DNA from: Caldicellulosiruptor danielii
GTDB lineage: Bacteria > Bacillota > Thermoanaerobacteria > Caldicellulosiruptorales > Caldicellulosiruptoraceae
Length of the DNA stretch: 64,000 nucleotides
Assembly: GCF_034343125.1 (NCBI RefSeq)
Contig: NZ_CP139957.1
Location: 1,854,001-1,918,000, forward strand
Reading direction: 5' to 3'
Part shown: positions 32,027-44,851 of the stretch, piece by piece
How the letters are laid out: the number at the start of each line of letters is the position of its first letter
Position numbering within the stretch: the stretch's first letter is position 1
The notes under the pieces: model-generated
What the model was told of the DNA's origin: nothing
Seen by the model: the letters and a program-made list of their open reading frames with translations, nothing else
Database searches by the model: none
Position numbers and translations under genes: made by a program

Positions 32027-33472
32027 CTATATACCTTTTTTCTTGCATTTCAGTAGGTTGTGAGTAATAACGTAAATTAGCACGATGAGAATTATAATAT
32101 TTGCTATTGCCACTAAAAAGTTAGAAAATTCTCTTTGTACAAAATAAATATTCGACAGAGAAAGGTCTAAAACCTTAGATATATTCATAAATGATAACAA
32201 CGAGATAACCATTGCACCCCTTAACAATATTATGTCATTACTCATCAAATATAACATTAGGCAAAATAACCATGCAAATATAGCGTACCTCTCATGCATC
32301 CCAGTCATAAAATTATATGAAAGTAAACCAACTATTAAACCACCTTGCATAAGATACTTTAGTTGGACTATTTTATCGTTTGTTTTATTCAATCCAAGGC
32401 CAAATTGAACTAACACCAAAACGTAGGCAATTGCCAATACAATTAGATTTATGAAATTGTACATACCACCTATTTTAATCCAGTTAAGACCCGCAGCGTA
32501 ATAGATATTAAATGCATTTACTGTGTAGTAAGGATATTCTCCTGCTACTTTCGCAAAAAACGCAGGAAGCCATAATATGTCTTTATAAGGCATAAAAAGA
32601 AAATATAAAGCACTACTTAGAATGCCAAAAGAAATTATTTGTTTTATTACGTCCTTTGTATTGTTTCTTATCCAAAGGTTGTATATCCAGTACAGTATTA
32701 TTAGTGGTAAATATAAGATAAATTGGGGTTTAGTGAATAATAAATATGCTGTTACACATCCAGCTAAAATATGAAAATTGCAGACTAAACTTACAAATAA
32801 TGTAATAAATAACATTGATACAAAGCTGTCGCTTTGACCCCACAGTGAGGAAAGCATTATTAGTGCTGGATTAAATAAAATTACTATGCTTTCCACTCGC
32901 GTTAGTCGACTTCCAAACTTCCGTTTAATTCCTAACACCATTATTATAATAGCAACATCAGCTATAATGTTCGGTAATTTGATAAGTAGTTCTTCTGAAA
33001 TAGAATAGGAAACAATTGAAACAATGTTTTTAAATAATGCTAAGACAATTAAATATCCTGGTAAATAGTCAATAAAAATATTCTTTTCATAAATATTGAA
33101 CATATCATTTGAAACAATATTCATCCATGCCTTAAAGCAGTTTACATCTATTGGATGTCCTGATACCGCCCTACCTAAAGCTAATCTAACAAAAAATGCT
33201 ACTATTAACATCCATATTAATTCTACTTTTGTAATGTATGACTTTTTACCACAAAAAATCAAGTAATAACTGTATAAAATAATTCCAATTAATGTTGTAA
33301 TACCTACTATTATCCTATCTGGTTGCCTGCTTTTAAATATTGCTTCACTGAAATTAAAAATCCACCAGCTAAATAATAATATTGTAATTAGGATACTATA
33401 CACTATAATTACTCCAACTTTTTCATTTGCAATGTCTAGCTTGTTTATTACTTCAAATTTTTTATCTGTCAT
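32027..33472 (-). CDS. multi-spanning GT-C type glycosyltransferase
   Basis: A 481-residue integral membrane protein with about ten hydrophobic helices. The first extracellular loop carries SGHPIDVNCFKAWMNIV followed by KNIFIDYLPGY, resembling GT-C mannosyltransferases that use lipid-linked sugar. The exact family is uncertain. It starts 39 bases after the GT39 gene, so the two are one operon. I prefer ATG at 33472; the TTG at 33484 would sit directly on the AAGGAGA. A role in making or transferring the sugar for linker glycosylation is inference from context. Confidence 0.75.
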   Translation of the reverse strand: MTDKKFEVINKLDIANEKVGVIIVYSILITILLFSWWIFNFSEAIFKSRQPDRIIVGITTLIGIILYSYYLIFCGKKSYITKVELIWMLIVAFFVRLALGRAVSGHPIDVNCFKAWMNIVSNDMFNIYEKNIFIDYLPGYLIVLALFKNIVSIVSYSISEELLIKLPNIIADVAIIIMVLGIKRKFGSRLTRVESIVILFNPALIMLSSLWGQSDSFVSMLFITLFVSLVCNFHILAGCVTAYLLFTKPQFILYLPLIILYWIYNLWIRNNTKDVIKQIISFGILSSALYFLFMPYKDILWLPAFFAKVAGEYPYYTVNAFNIYYAAGLNWIKIGGMYNFINLIVLAIAYVLVLVQFGLGLNKTNDKIVQLKYLMQGGLIVGLLSYNFMTGMHERYAIFAWLFCLMLYLMSNDIILLRGAMVISLLSFMNISKVLDLSLSNIYFVQREFSNFLVAIANIIILIVLIYVITHNLLKCKKKGI

Positions 33473-33511
33473 CTTGTTTTTCAATCTCCTTTTTATGCTT
33501 ATACTTTTATG

Positions 33512-35209
33512 CTAAAATATCCAACTTTTCATTATTCTTAATAACTCAATGTACTTAGCTGATACTGTCAAACCGCTCACAGCTGGATAGAATATGACAA
33601 GCATAATCAATCCCAAAACACTTAAAGTAATTGCAACCTTCTTTTTTAAACTATGCTTAAGATTTAGATTATCAATTACCATAACTACTGCTATATAAAG
33701 CCATGGTAATGCGAGGTAATAATGATATATGAATTTAATTCTGCTTATGAAAATCCAAGGAACAATTGAAGATACATAACTTGCAATTTCTATAAAAAGG
33801 CTCAAATTGTTTTTGGGATTTTTTGCGGCAACTACCAATAAATATACCATTGCTAACAACCCCAGGCCCCACATAACTGGATTACCTAAATATGCAATAG
33901 TCGAACGCAAATTCATTGGCAGCGAATTATCATAATAAGCCCATAGCGGTTTTGTTGATAAAAGCCATTGATACCACTCAGAAGAAAATGGATGCGTTGC
34001 TACTAATGTTGAATGGTATTTCCATATATGTTTTTGTAACATTATAAAATCACTTATAATTGCCCATGGTAAATTGTAATATGGATACTTTATAGTTATT
34101 GGTAAATACGTAAGATAATAAGGTATTGTGAAAGCTATAATAGACAATACACTTTGCTTGACTGTTTTTATAATCCAACTCTTGTTATTATCATTTATAA
34201 TATTATAAACCTTGTAACCGAATGAAATAATTAGTATAGGCATAATTGGATACAAGGCATTCCATTTACATGCAAAAGCCAACCCCCCAGCTGAAAAGGT
34301 TAAAAAGTATACCATATTTGTCCTGTCTAATTTTTCTCTCATGTATCGCATATTATTTATGTATGACATCCCAAAAATAGAACATAAAATAACAAAAAAC
34401 AAACTGAATGTGTCAATGTTTGCTGTCCTCGATAAACTATTGTGCAAAAAGTCACTTGCCAGCAGTATAGTAACTGCTATTCCACACCAAAATGATGGTT
34501 TATACAGTTTTGTGAGTAAAATTAATATAAGAACTATCACAATTGAACCAAAAATTAAGTTAACAAATCTCCACCCAAATGGATTTACTCCCCATATTGC
34601 CATTCCGATTGATATTAACCACTTACCCAATGGCGGATGGACTAAATCATAGGGAGGCAATCCCTTTAAAAGTTCATAAGCAGTCCTCGCGTGATATATT
34701 TCATCAAAATATGAACTGTAACGGTAATTTAAAATTGTTCTCATTTTTGACTGTTCATCAACTATATTGTTAGGATTCCCTATATATTTTGAACCTTTTA
34801 AAATGTTAATTACTGCTTTCGATAAGTTTAGGAAATTTTTGTAATCCTTCCGTGCTGCAATTTCTTTGATCTCAAAATTATTTCCGTGTGTTACAATGAT
34901 GATTTTGTCAACAATATTGTTCACTGGTACAATTTTCCCTTGGTAAAAAGCAGCTTGAACAGATTGCTGTAATATTATAGAGTTATCTTTTAAAAATTGT
35001 ATATCAATTTTTCCATCACCATAGCCAAAATAGGCAAAGAAATCCTTTATAAATTTTTTTGCAATAGAAATTTCAATGATGCATCCTTCTTCCTTAGGAG
35101 CCCAATATGTCACTGGGATATCTCTTGAACCAATCGTAATGACTTGTAACATAAAGTATATTGTTGCAATTAGTATCGCGAAAATTATTAAACTGTTTTT
35201 ATTTTGCAT
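33512..35209 (-). CDS. GT39 (PMT-like) protein O-glycosyltransferase
   Basis: A 565-residue membrane protein with an N-terminal helix, an extracellular loop and then around ten membrane helices. The GT39/PMT signature region is clear: FDEIYHARTAYELLKGLPPYDLVHPPLGKWLI, with the acidic DE pair for catalysis and the HPPLGK motif. The C. bescii homologue in the same position (Athe_1864, from memory) is reported to O-glycosylate the Pro/Thr linkers of CelA and other GDL enzymes, protecting them from proteolysis. The same role is likely here, as the surrounding genes encode very long Thr-Pro linkers. Good ribosome-binding site AAGGAGTGAT before ATG. Confidence 0.87.
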   Translation of the reverse strand: MQNKNSLIIFAILIATIYFMLQVITIGSRDIPVTYWAPKEEGCIIEISIAKKFIKDFFAYFGYGDGKIDIQFLKDNSIILQQSVQAAFYQGKIVPVNNIVDKIIIVTHGNNFEIKEIAARKDYKNFLNLSKAVINILKGSKYIGNPNNIVDEQSKMRTILNYRYSSYFDEIYHARTAYELLKGLPPYDLVHPPLGKWLISIGMAIWGVNPFGWRFVNLIFGSIVIVLILILLTKLYKPSFWCGIAVTILLASDFLHNSLSRTANIDTFSLFFVILCSIFGMSYINNMRYMREKLDRTNMVYFLTFSAGGLAFACKWNALYPIMPILIISFGYKVYNIINDNNKSWIIKTVKQSVLSIIAFTIPYYLTYLPITIKYPYYNLPWAIISDFIMLQKHIWKYHSTLVATHPFSSEWYQWLLSTKPLWAYYDNSLPMNLRSTIAYLGNPVMWGLGLLAMVYLLVVAAKNPKNNLSLFIEIASYVSSIVPWIFISRIKFIYHYYLALPWLYIAVVMVIDNLNLKHSLKKKVAITLSVLGLIMLVIFYPAVSGLTVSAKYIELLRIMKSWIF

Positions 35210-35382
35210 TAACTTATCACTCCTTTAATTTTTTGCATAGAATAGTTTAATTTTATGATGACATTTTTCTAAAATGTATGTTATTAATAGAATACCATTA
35301 ATGATATTAAATGTTTATTTCCCAGCCAATTGTCCAAATAATTTAATATTACTGTTTTTACAACATGTTTATTCATAAAATC

Positions 35383-35415
35383 AACAGGGCGGGCGTACAG
35401 AAAACCCACCCTGTG
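35383..35415 (-). terminator. hairpin between GH9-GH5 and GT39 genes
   Basis: Arms CAGGGCGGG / CCCACCCTG (35385-35393, 35405-35413), followed on the minus strand by UUGAUUUUAU. A weak U-tract suggests partial termination, which would lower the glycosyltransferase genes relative to the cellulases. Confidence 0.55.
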
Positions 35416-35465
35416 AGTTTAAAAGTAACCAATTTTTCAATTATCACTTTGAATTATTCATGCTT

Positions 35466-38400
35466 TTACTTGGTACCAATTGCATTAGTTTTATACCATT
35501 GTCCCCATGGAGTTGGATTATTGGGGTCCCAATTGTTTACCATGTCCAAATACCCCACATAGCTCGAATTTCCACACCACGACCAACTAAATAATCCTAT
35601 CTTGTACTGTTTTGCATACCTGACAATAGCTTCTTCATCAGGGTCACCATCTGTGTGCTGATGTCCAAATTCCCCAATAACCAATGGCAACCCCTTATCA
35701 ACAAATGATTTGATGTATTCTTCGACCTTGCTTGCTGTATTGTATACACCATACATATGAATCGAAAATACCAAATTGCGCAGCGGATCTGCTTCCATTA
35801 TGCTCTGGGCATTATCTCTCATAGTATTAGACCAATCCTGACCCCAGTTCGGTGCATCAATCATTATCGTGTGCTTGAACCCTGCATCCCTTAGAGCCTT
35901 TATTGCATTCTTCGTGTCATTAACCCAGTTTTGATAGTTATTGTTCCCATACGGCTCATTACCGATGTTTATAATTACAAAATCTTCGTTACCGTCTAAT
36001 ACGCTCTTTATCTCCTTCCAATATTCTACTGCTTGTGCCAATGAACATGCTGCCCCGTCCTCACCATATCCTGTCGTGTCGTGAACTTCTAATACAATAG
36101 CTCTGAACCCAAGACTTCTTGACAATGATATAATATTTGCCACTTCACTTGCTGGTATCTTCGTCCATCGGTAGCCATTACTCAGCACTACCCTCACAGA
36201 ATTCATACCCCATGACCTTATTCCTTGCAATGCCGTCTCCAGTTTATCTCTGTACCAGCAATGTGCGTGATTGGTTCCTATCAATGTGCTTGTGTCAATC
36301 CTTACAACTCCATTGTTTGGAGTTGGTGTTGGTGTCGGCGTCAGTGTAGGTGTTGGAGTCGGTGTTGGTGTTACTGTTGGTGTCGGTGTCGGGGTTGGCG
36401 TTACTGTCGGCGTAGGTGTCACTGTCGGTGTCGGTGTCGGTGTTGCTGTTGGTGCTGGTGCAGGTGTCGCTCCACTCGGCTCCTGACCCCATACCAGCAC
36501 ACCATCTATATACGCCGTTACCTTCACATTCTCTCCATAACTCGTCATGCTCTGTAACCATGACCAGTCATTCCCCTGATTGTAATTGCTCCAGTCACTC
36601 TTGTTAAACCTTATCTGTATCTCTCCTGTGTCCTTCCCAGGCTGCAATTGCCCCGCTCCACTCTTAAATCCTATCTCCAAGTAATAATCCGCTCCGCTTA
36701 CGCTGCTGCTCAGCTTCACAAACTTGAATGTTACATTGCTTGCTCCTATCTGTGCCCAGTCTGATATCGCACTCTGTGCCCTGTCCCCATCTACTGTGTA
36801 CCAGTACCTTATCGTTACCCTGCTCAAATCTATACTACTGCTTCCAGTGTTCACTACCTTCAACCACGGCCTTATTGTGTTTGTCGTGCTGTTCGTCTCC
36901 TTGTTAGCATACAGTACCTTTATCTGCCCGCTTGTCGCAGGTGTGCTAATAGGTGTCGGCGTCGGTGTTGGTGTTGGAGTCGGTGTTGGTGTTACTGTCG
37001 GTGTCGGTGTCGGGGTTGGTGTCGGTGTTGAGGTTACTGTTGGTGTCGGAGTTGGTGTTGCTGTTGGTGCTGGTGCAGGTGTCGCTCCACTCGGCTCCTG
37101 ACCCCATACCAGCACACCATCTATATACGCCGTTACCTTCACATTCTCTCCATAACTCGTCATGCTCTGTAACCATGACCAGTCATTCCCCTGATTGTAA
37201 TTGCTCCAGTCATCCTTGTTAAACCTTATCTGTATCTCTCCTGTGTCCTTCCCAGGCTGCAATTGCCCCGCTCCACTCTTAAATCCTATCTCCAAGTAAT
37301 AGTCCGCTCCACTTACACTACTGCTCAGCTTCACAAACTTGAATGTTACATTGCTTGCTCCTATCTGTGCCCAGTCTGATATCGCACTCTGTGCCCTGTC
37401 CCCATCTACTGTGTACCAGTACCTTATCGTTACCCTGCTCAAATCTATACTACTGCTTCCAGTGTTCACTACCTTCAACCACGGCCTTATCGTGTTTGTC
37501 GTGCTGTTCGTCTCCTTGTTAGCATACAGTACCTTTATCTGCCCGCTTGTCGCAGGTGTGCTAATAGGTGTCGGCGTCGGTGTTGGTGTTGGAGTCGGGG
37601 TTGGTGTTACTGTCGGTGTCGGTGTCGGGGTTGGTGTTACTGTCGGCGTAGGTGTCACTGTCGGGGTCGGCGTCGGTGTCGGTGCAACCGTCACCGTCGG
37701 CGCAGGTGTTGGCGTTGAACTTGAGGATCCCTCTGGTTCTTGTCCCCACACCAGCATGTTACCTTCATAAGCTGCTATGAATTTATTTTTACTAAGTTCT
37801 TTTGTTAACCCTGCATAAGATGGGTCATTAGTTGGATCCCATGGAACGCCTTGTGGTACAGAGATCTTAAATTGAGCTTGTTTTTTGTGTTCTACTTCCC
37901 CACCTGGATATATTTTTGTTCCTGTAAAATCAACTAATATATAGTAAAGGTTTTTTGACGCATTCCATACGTATGGTCCAGATATTTTTCCACCTTCCGA
38001 ATAATATGTCTCTACTTTAACAATATCAGGACCATACCCAGCCTTGATTAACTCACTTAGGTCAATAAAATACTTAAAGTTTAAAGTATCTGTGACTCGT
38101 GGTGGCCATCCTGTTCTGTTATAAATGTATGAAATTATTTCAGTATAGTTTGCACCCTGTGAATTACCAAACTTGGATTCAACAAAAATTTCATCATTAG
38201 ATGGCTTTTCGATAGCTTTGAAATTAGGTATTGGGTCTCCTCCATACATAAGGTACATTTTTGCAAGAGCACCCACAATACCAGCATTGTAGTCACAAGC
38301 TACTTCGTTTTGTACATAGTCAGTAATATCATCATTGTAACTATCATCAGAGCCTGGTCCGCCTACTAATGCACCATAAAGTATGTGTCGATGATATTCA

Positions 38401-39641
38401 GGTATTCGCATACTGTTCGCCCATGAACTGTGTGCATTTCTGTGATGTGGATGTTGTGGATAATTTTGTCCAAATCCTACCATAAAGCTTCTTCCTGTTG
38501 AACCTAATGCATAGTTAATCTGACTCTCACCAAATTTTAGATAAGCTGTTCGCTTATTTTCTGGACATCCCGACCAATCCGCATAAACAAATGCTAAGAA
38601 AGCTGCAGTTGTAGCATACCTAAGTGAGCCCCACCCTGTTAGCCATGCAAGACCCTTTGGTGTATATGTTATGTTATATGTCCAATGATCAAGATTTCTT
38701 TCAACAGCACCTTTATACATGTCTTTATTAGTAATCTTTGCCAAAAGTAATATTGCTCCGTATCTTACATCATCCCAGCACTGTGTCCATGTATTTGTGC
38801 CACCGGCATATTCTGCCATAAGCGCCTCAGCTTTATCCAAATATGATTTGTCATTTGTCGCAAGATATAACCACACTGCCGCCCAGCCAAGATCATCAAT
38901 AAAACCACCTGATGTGTAAAAGCCGGTTGCTGCTGTATACCCTGCATCGCTACGAGTTCTATCGGCAAAATCAAAGAGTTCTATTGCATGCTGCAAATAT
39001 ATGTCTGCCTTTTGACTGTTTCTTTCACGTATAACGATTGAAGCTGCAGCTAAGGATGCTGCTGTTTCTGCAACAACTGAACTTGCTGGATTATTTAAAT
39101 CACACTTGTATGCAGGCCGTTTCATTTGCATAACTTCAGCTGGTCCCCAGAAGTTATGATCTTCAATTGGATCACCAACTTGATAGTAGTATACATACTT
39201 TGATGGATGGCATTTTACAAAGTAGTCGTTTACCCATTCTATCTGGTTAAGTATATGTTCAAGCTGGCCACTTTTCTCAAATGCTGCTTTATACTCATAA
39301 ACTGCCCACGAAAGCATTGAAGCACTGTATGACATTGGTAGATTAAACTTTACATGATCGCCTGCATCATGCCAACCACCAGTAAGATCTAAACCTACAT
39401 CTTTACCATCATTTAGACCAGAATCTCCGCGCCAGTTGTTACGGATCCATGATGGCAGTTTACCTGACATCTGAAATTCATAAAACATAATCGCTTTTTG
39501 GAGAGCTTCACCATAGTTAAAGGTTGTTGCTGCTTTTACATCACTGCTATTATATCTTGAAAATAGAAAGAAAATTTGAAAAAGAAATACTACAACAACA
39601 CACAATGTTATCCTTTTTATTGCTTTTTTTAGTTTAAGCAT
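35466..39641 (-). CDS. GH9-CBM3c-CBM3b-CBM3b-GH5 endoglucanase/mannanase
   Basis: A 1391-residue secreted enzyme. Signal/anchor 1-38; GH9 ~40-475 with [19 protein letters not shown] (Asp base pair) and [10 protein letters not shown] (acid Glu); CBM3c ~485-637, which in GH9 enzymes confers processivity; CBM3b ~692-849 and ~897-1055; Pro/Thr linkers; GH5 ~1111-1391 of the mannanase type (subfamily 8 likely), with [10 protein letters not shown] acid/base Glu and LVIGEFGHQ nucleophile Glu. The GH9 is a paralogue of celA's. The GH5 is nearly identical in DNA to the N-terminal domain of the gene at 49973-53884. It combines cellulose and mannan attack. Leader GGGGGTTAGGG before ATG. Confidence 0.93.
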   Translation of the reverse strand: MLKLKKAIKRITLCVVVVFLFQIFFLFSRYNSSDVKAATTFNYGEALQKAIMFYEFQMSGKLPSWIRNNWRGDSGLNDGKDVGLDLTGGWHDAGDHVKFNLPMSYSASMLSWAVYEYKAAFEKSGQLEHILNQIEWVNDYFVKCHPSKYVYYYQVGDPIEDHNFWGPAEVMQMKRPAYKCDLNNPASSVVAETAASLAAASIVIRERNSQKADIYLQHAIELFDFADRTRSDAGYTAATGFYTSGGFIDDLGWAAVWLYLATNDKSYLDKAEALMAEYAGGTNTWTQCWDDVRYGAILLLAKITNKDMYKGAVERNLDHWTYNITYTPKGLAWLTGWGSLRYATTAAFLAFVYADWSGCPENKRTAYLKFGESQINYALGSTGRSFMVGFGQNYPQHPHHRNAHSSWANSMRIPEYHRHILYGALVGGPGSDDSYNDDITDYVQNEVACDYNAGIVGALAKMYLMYGGDPIPNFKAIEKPSNDEIFVESKFGNSQGANYTEIISYIYNRTGWPPRVTDTLNFKYFIDLSELIKAGYGPDIVKVETYYSEGGKISGPYVWNASKNLYYILVDFTGTKIYPGGEVEHKKQAQFKISVPQGVPWDPTNDPSYAGLTKELSKNKFIAAYEGNMLVWGQEPEGSSSSTPTPAPTVTVAPTPTPTPTVTPTPTVTPTPTPTPTVTPTPTPTPTPTPTPISTPATSGQIKVLYANKETNSTTNTIRPWLKVVNTGSSSIDLSRVTIRYWYTVDGDRAQSAISDWAQIGASNVTFKFVKLSSSVSGADYYLEIGFKSGAGQLQPGKDTGEIQIRFNKDDWSNYNQGNDWSWLQSMTSYGENVKVTAYIDGVLVWGQEPSGATPAPAPTATPTPTPTVTSTPTPTPTPTPTVTPTPTPTPTPTPTPISTPATSGQIKVLYANKETNSTTNTIRPWLKVVNTGSSSIDLSRVTIRYWYTVDGDRAQSAISDWAQIGASNVTFKFVKLSSSVSGADYYLEIGFKSGAGQLQPGKDTGEIQIRFNKSDWSNYNQGNDWSWLQSMTSYGENVKVTAYIDGVLVWGQEPSGATPAPAPTATPTPTPTVTPTPTVTPTPTPTPTVTPTPTPTPTLTPTPTPTPNNGVVRIDTSTLIGTNHAHCWYRDKLETALQGIRSWGMNSVRVVLSNGYRWTKIPASEVANIISLSRSLGFRAIVLEVHDTTGYGEDGAACSLAQAVEYWKEIKSVLDGNEDFVIINIGNEPYGNNNYQNWVNDTKNAIKALRDAGFKHTIMIDAPNWGQDWSNTMRDNAQSIMEADPLRNLVFSIHMYGVYNTASKVEEYIKSFVDKGLPLVIGEFGHQHTDGDPDEEAIVRYAKQYKIGLFSWSWCGNSSYVGYLDMVNNWDPNNPTPWGQWYKTNAIGTK
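35473..36281. repeat. GH5 mannanase cassette copy A
   Basis: About 809 bases matching 52917-53725 (offset 17444) with only isolated differences (e.g. GAATTC at ~36200 against GAGTTC at ~53644). Here it encodes the C-terminal domain; in the other gene it is N-terminal. Confidence 0.85.
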
Positions 39642-39883
39642 TTTTAACCCTAACCCCCTTTTTTGATTTGATAGTTAATCTTAATTAATCGTATTGGATG
39701 GCATAATTTCGAATCTTATATTTAGTTCCCACAATAAATGTTTAATAATTACTTAGTTTTTAGCCGTTTTCTATCACCCCCTTCTTCCCTTTAATTCACT
39801 TGCTTAATGACTTTAACTATGCAGTCCCCTACTGACCTTAAATTTTTCTCATATATCCACAAATTCCCATTTAACGTTTATTA

Positions 39884-42800
39884 TCATTTTGTAGCTGGAA
39901 CTGGCTCTGGTTCATTATTGTTGTAGTATGTTGTAATATTAATGTTTTTCCCATTTGTACCTAAGGGTCGCTTGTGATCTAATCCAACAAACCTACCTTG
40001 ACTGTCTTGCCAAAGAGCCGGTTTCAAAAATGAGTACTTTTTTTCATCCCATGTCGTAAAATCGTATCCAACCAACCCTCCAGTGTCGCCTGAGTTAGCA
40101 TTAAAGCACCAAAATGTGTGATGAATATGATTTTCTATGATATAATCTCGTAGATACTTCATCCACTTTTCGTTATCGGCTCCATCCAGATGACCACCCC
40201 ACTCACCTATCAGAAGAGGCGCAATGTTTTCTTCCATAATGTACGCCCAATTCGGACGCCAACAATCTTGTAGCAAAGACTCTTTTGTGAACCCTGGATA
40301 AAACCACGGCTGCTGGTAAACAGATGGCCCGTAATCATGTGGTGAATATACCACTTTATTTTGATATTTACCCAGATTAATAGGATACTTTCTAACACCT
40401 CGTAAGTTACCGCCCCACCATGTTGAATAGTAGTCGCTGGAGGATTTTGATGTCCATGTGACGTCATCCTTTGGATAGGCTTCAATCCCTTCAATTACAA
40501 TAAGTAGGTTTGGATTTATATTTAGTATACGTTTTGCACATGTTTCAGCTGCATATTTCCAATTATTTATATCTGTTGAATTATCCCATTTCGCAAATGT
40601 TGTATCTTGCCACGGTTTTCCATGTGGCTCATTTTTTAGGTCAAAAGCTATAATAGTGTCATCATTTTTATACCTATTTGTAATCCACTCGCACGCTTTA
40701 TAAAAATCCTCTGGAGTAAATTTTTCATCATACCATACTGGATAGATATGTCCCATTGCATCTGTTTTTATGCTGTGAATATCCAACATAATTTTCAATC
40801 CAACTTCTTTGCATGTTTGTACAACTATGTCAAATACTTCTAAACTGTTTTTGCCTTCAAGCTCTGGATTTACGTAGTAGTTTATATTTGGTTTTGGATA
40901 AATACCTTGCGACCAGTTCAATATAAGTTCTGCAGATATTGGAACTCTTAGCAGGTTAAAGCCTCTATTAGCTATTTCAGCAAGAGTATCTTTCAGATTA
41001 CAACTCCATACACCATCAAATACATTTGTACCTGTATTGTATCCAAACCAGTTAATACCTGTTAACCATACAGGTCTACCATCTTTATCAACTATTTTGT
41101 TACCACTTACATAAAGCCAATCATCATTTGTATCATCAGGAATACTCGATGTTGGCGTTGGATTTGGAGTTACTGTTGGCGTTGGTATTGCTGTCTGCGT
41201 CGGCATTGGCGTCGTCGTCACCGTCGGAGTCGGAGTTGGTGTCGGTGTCGGGGTTGGTGTCGGTGTTGAGGTTACTGTTGGTGTCGGAGTTGGTGTTGCT
41301 GTTGGTGCTGGTGCAGGTGTCGCTCCACTCGGCTCCTGACCCCATACCAGCACACCATCTATATACGCCGTTACCTTCACATTCTCTCCATAACTCGTCA
41401 TGCTCTGTAACCATGACCAGTCATTCCCCTGATTGTAATTGCTCCAGTCATCCTTGTTAAACCTTATCTGTATCTCTCCTGTGTCCTTCCCAGGCTGCAA
41501 TTGCCCCGCTCCACTCTTAAATCCTATCTCCAAGTAATAGTCCGCTCCACTTACGCTACTGCTCAGCTTCATAAACTTGAATGTTACATTGCTTGCTCCT
41601 ATCTGTGCCCAGTCTGATATCGCACTCTGTGCCCTGTCCCCATCTACTGTGTACCAGTACCTTATCGTTACCCTGCTCAAATCTACACTACTGCTTCCAG
41701 TGTTCACTACCTTCAACCACGGCCTTATTGTGTTTGTCGTGCTGTTCGTCTCCTTGTTAGCATACAGTACCTTTATCTGCCCGCTTGTCGCAGGTGTGCT
41801 AATAGGTGTCGGCGTCGGTGTTGGTGTTGGAGTCGGGGTTGGTGTTACTGTCGGTGTCGGTGTCGGGGTTGGTGTCGGTGTTGAGGTTACTGTTGGTGTC
41901 GGAGTTGGTGTTGCTGTTGGTGCTGGTGCAGGTGTCGCTCCACTCGGCTCCTGACCCCATACCAGCACACCATCTATATACGCCGTTACCTTCACATTCT
42001 CTCCATAACTCGTCATGCTCTGTAACCATGACCAGTCATTCCCCTGATTGTAATTGCTCCAGTCATCCTTGTTAAACCTTATCTGTATCTCTCCTGTGTC
42101 CTTCCCAGGCTGCAATTGCCCCGCTCCACTCTTAAATCCTATCTCCAAGTAATAGTCCGCTCCACTTACGCTACTGCTCAGCTTCACAAACTTGAATGTT
42201 ACATTGCTTGCTCCTATCTGTGCCCAGTCTGATATCGCACTCTGTGCCCTGTCCCCATCTACTGTGTACCAGTACCTTATCGTTACCCTGCTCAAATCTA
42301 TACTACTGCTTCCAGTGTTCACTACCTTCAACCACGGCCTTATCGTGTTTGTCGTGCTGTTTGTCTCCTTGTTAGCATACAGTACCTTTATCTGCCCGCT
42401 TGTCGCAGGTGTGCTAATAGGTGTCGGCGTCGGTGTTGGTGTTGGAGTCGGGGTTGGTGTTACTGTCGGTGTCGGGGTTGGTGTTACTGTCGGTGTCGGG
42501 GTTGGTGTTACTGTCGGCGTAGGTGTCACTGTCGGTGTCGGCGTCGGAGTTACGCTTGCAGTTGGCGTTGGGGTTAATGTTGGAAGTTGAATCTCTGGCG
42601 GAGTTGGTAAAGTTGTGGTTGTTGGAACAATAGATGGATCTATCAAACTCCAAAAAGCATACTTAGACATATAGTTTTCATCAAATAGCAACGGATAATC
42701 TTTCTTTCCGTAGTTTTTGCTTAACCATGAATAATCATCTTTTAATCCCCAAAACGTAACATTTGTGACTACATTCTTATATTTTTTGAATAAATCAAAC

Positions 42801-44668
42801 AATTCTTTATATCTCTGAGCTTGCTTAATAAGCAACTCTCTTGGAGGGACAGCATAATTAGTGCTCGACCCCCACTGATAAAAACTCATATCAAGCTCTG
42901 TAATGTGAATCTCTAAGCCAGGTATTGAGCTAAACAACTTTATTGTATTCTCTATCTCACTAATTGATGGCCAATCTAAATTTATATGACACTGTAAACC
43001 CACTCCATGAATTGGAACTCCTTTTTCTTTCAAACTCTTTATCAGGTTGTATATAAACTGTCTCTTTTGGCTATTTTCTGTATTGTAATCGTTGTAAAAC
43101 AATTTTGCATTTGGATCTGCTTCATGTGCCCATATAAATGCCTTCTCAATATATTCAGGTCCACATATGTTATACCAATTAGATCTTCTGTATCCATCAC
43201 TCTGACCCTCATCTATAGCTTCGTTCACCACATCCCATGCATAAACCTTGCCTTTGTACCTTCCAACCACATCGTAAATATACTGTTTTAACCTACTAAG
43301 CAATGCATCTTTATTCAATGTATTTCCATTCGAGTCTTTAAAAAACCAATCAGGTGTTTGCTGATGCCATACAAGTGTATGACCTCTTATTGTCATGTTA
43401 TTGCTTATCGCAAAATTCACAAATGAATCTGCTTTGCTAAAATTGTACGTATTTTCATTTATTAACAATTCAGAAGGTTTCATTTCATTCTCTGGTGTAA
43501 TGCTGTTGAAATGTTTTAAAATGAGTTTCTTTTCCATCTCCGAAGCAAGGCTTGTATTTCCAAAAGCAACTCCAATTCTGAAATCATCTCTGTATTTCTC
43601 AACTAAGTTAGGTATCTCCCATTCAGGTTCAGCTAACTTAGATGAATCATATATTTTTAATTCATCAACCCAGAATGATAAACTTGCATTCTGAGCTTCT
43701 ACGTACAGTATCAACTCATTTACCGTAACACCTGCTGGAACTGAATAACTTCCGCTGAGCTCAACCCAAGTATTATTTGGTACATCCTTGTTATATATCA
43801 AGTTTTCGTAACTTGTTATAGAATCAGTTGCAAATCTCCTTTGCATAGTCAATGACATCTTTTGTGTCGAACCGCTGTTCTGATATACCCAAACGCTTAT
43901 CTTATATACTTTCCCTTGCTCCAAAATAGTGTTAACAGGAATTTGTGCTCCATGCCAATTAGATGTACGCCCACTAACGTACAGACTGTACTTACCAGAA
44001 TACGCAACTGAACTGTCAGCCTTTATTGATACACCACTTCCCCTTGCCTGCCATCCCTCAGTTGTACCGCTTTCAAATCCAGTGGAATGTATTACTCCAC
44101 CTGACAAATAGCTGTTCTCGTCCATTATACGAATACAGTCAACATTGAAATCTATTTTACTTTCCACAATAGTGTGTATGACAATTACCAAATTTTTTAC
44201 ATTGTTTAAATTTGGATTCCACCTGCCAACAATTTTTTTCCAATAATTTGGTATCGCTACAACCTCGCCTAATAGAGCACTTTTTACTCCACTTCCATCA
44301 TCATAAACTGCAGAAATGCCGAAAGCAACTGGTTTTTGATTGTTGTGCTTTATATATCCAGATATCACCCATGTGGTTCCATTTTTAATAATGTTCTTAA
44401 CATCAACAGCCACACCGCTCCATATTGAATTCCTGTTCGCCACTTTAATACTTTTCTTCCCATTATATGCGTCGTTTTCGTCAATCGTAATATTCGAACC
44501 ACCGTACGCAAAATATGAAATTGATTCATTTTCTTCTTCAAAGTCCAATGCATATGTTTCTGCATTTACATTCTCTTGAAATAGGCTAATACCCATTAAT
44601 ATATTAAATAAAAATGTTAGTATTACTAATATCGACGTAATTCTATTTTTTGCATTTTTTGTTTTCAT
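39884..44668 (-). CDS. CBM22-CBM22-GH10-CBM3b-CBM3b-GH5 xylanase/endoglucanase
   Basis: A 1594-residue secreted enzyme. Signal peptide 1-36. Two CBM22 modules (~37-185, ~190-345) bind xylan. GH10 ~350-680 has [12 protein letters not shown] (acid/base Glu) and [11 protein letters not shown] (nucleophile Glu). CBM3b ~751-909 and ~954-1113; long Pro/Thr linkers. GH5 ~1181-1594 has [10 protein letters not shown] (acid/base) and PLLIGEWGG (nucleophile), a cellulase-type GH5 distinct from the mannanase GH5. It resembles C. saccharolyticus CelB (GH10-CBM3-GH5) extended by CBM22s and a second CBM3b. I place the start at 44668, where AGAGGGGGTTAGG precedes the ATG; a longer frame to 44698 would read through that site. 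Confidence 0.92.
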   Translation of the reverse strand: MKTKNAKNRITSILVILTFLFNILMGISLFQENVNAETYALDFEEENESISYFAYGGSNITIDENDAYNGKKSIKVANRNSIWSGVAVDVKNIIKNGTTWVISGYIKHNNQKPVAFGISAVYDDGSGVKSALLGEVVAIPNYWKKIVGRWNPNLNNVKNLVIVIHTIVESKIDFNVDCIRIMDENSYLSGGVIHSTGFESGTTEGWQARGSGVSIKADSSVAYSGKYSLYVSGRTSNWHGAQIPVNTILEQGKVYKISVWVYQNSGSTQKMSLTMQRRFATDSITSYENLIYNKDVPNNTWVELSGSYSVPAGVTVNELILYVEAQNASLSFWVDELKIYDSSKLAEPEWEIPNLVEKYRDDFRIGVAFGNTSLASEMEKKLILKHFNSITPENEMKPSELLINENTYNFSKADSFVNFAISNNMTIRGHTLVWHQQTPDWFFKDSNGNTLNKDALLSRLKQYIYDVVGRYKGKVYAWDVVNEAIDEGQSDGYRRSNWYNICGPEYIEKAFIWAHEADPNAKLFYNDYNTENSQKRQFIYNLIKSLKEKGVPIHGVGLQCHINLDWPSISEIENTIKLFSSIPGLEIHITELDMSFYQWGSSTNYAVPPRELLIKQAQRYKELFDLFKKYKNVVTNVTFWGLKDDYSWLSKNYGKKDYPLLFDENYMSKYAFWSLIDPSIVPTTTTLPTPPEIQLPTLTPTPTASVTPTPTPTVTPTPTVTPTPTPTVTPTPTPTVTPTPTPTPTPTPTPISTPATSGQIKVLYANKETNSTTNTIRPWLKVVNTGSSSIDLSRVTIRYWYTVDGDRAQSAISDWAQIGASNVTFKFVKLSSSVSGADYYLEIGFKSGAGQLQPGKDTGEIQIRFNKDDWSNYNQGNDWSWLQSMTSYGENVKVTAYIDGVLVWGQEPSGATPAPAPTATPTPTPTVTSTPTPTPTPTPTVTPTPTPTPTPTPTPISTPATSGQIKVLYANKETNSTTNTIRPWLKVVNTGSSSVDLSRVTIRYWYTVDGDRAQSAISDWAQIGASNVTFKFMKLSSSVSGADYYLEIGFKSGAGQLQPGKDTGEIQIRFNKDDWSNYNQGNDWSWLQSMTSYGENVKVTAYIDGVLVWGQEPSGATPAPAPTATPTPTPTVTSTPTPTPTPTPTPTPTVTTTPMPTQTAIPTPTVTPNPTPTSSIPDDTNDDWLYVSGNKIVDKDGRPVWLTGINWFGYNTGTNVFDGVWSCNLKDTLAEIANRGFNLLRVPISAELILNWSQGIYPKPNINYYVNPELEGKNSLEVFDIVVQTCKEVGLKIMLDIHSIKTDAMGHIYPVWYDEKFTPEDFYKACEWITNRYKNDDTIIAFDLKNEPHGKPWQDTTFAKWDNSTDINNWKYAAETCAKRILNINPNLLIVIEGIEAYPKDDVTWTSKSSSDYYSTWWGGNLRGVRKYPINLGKYQNKVVYSPHDYGPSVYQQPWFYPGFTKESLLQDCWRPNWAYIMEENIAPLLIGEWGGHLDGADNEKWMKYLRDYIIENHIHHTFWCFNANSGDTGGLVGYDFTTWDEKKYSFLKPALWQDSQGRFVGLDHKRPLGTNGKNINITTYYNNNEPEPVPATK

Positions 44669-44765
44669 CAACAACCTAACCCCCTCTCTTAAATTCAACG
44701 CTAATCAGAGACATAATATTACTTAATTCCTTCATTCTTCTTTGGAATGCCATGTCAATTTATAA

Positions 44766-44807
44766 CTATGAGGAGGAGGTGGTTCTCAATACCACCCCTC
44801 CTCATAA
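44766..44807 (-). promoter_or_regulatory. intercistronic hairpin after GH10-GH12-GH48
   Basis: About 15-base arms (ATGAGGAGGAGGTGGT against ACCACCCCTCCTCAT, one bulge), loop of seven, no U-tract. It probably stabilises or punctuates the polycistronic mRNA between two cellulase genes rather than terminating. Confidence 0.55.
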
Positions 44808-44851
44808 GCATATCCATAAACTTTTACATTCACCTTCTTTTTTACAGATTC

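Noticed and set aside
36300-36470. Short-period repeats that look like a repeat array or CRISPR at first glance (also at other linkers)
   Set aside because: They are degenerate ACN-CCN codons for Thr-Pro linkers in frame within large enzymes; no conserved repeat-spacer pattern.
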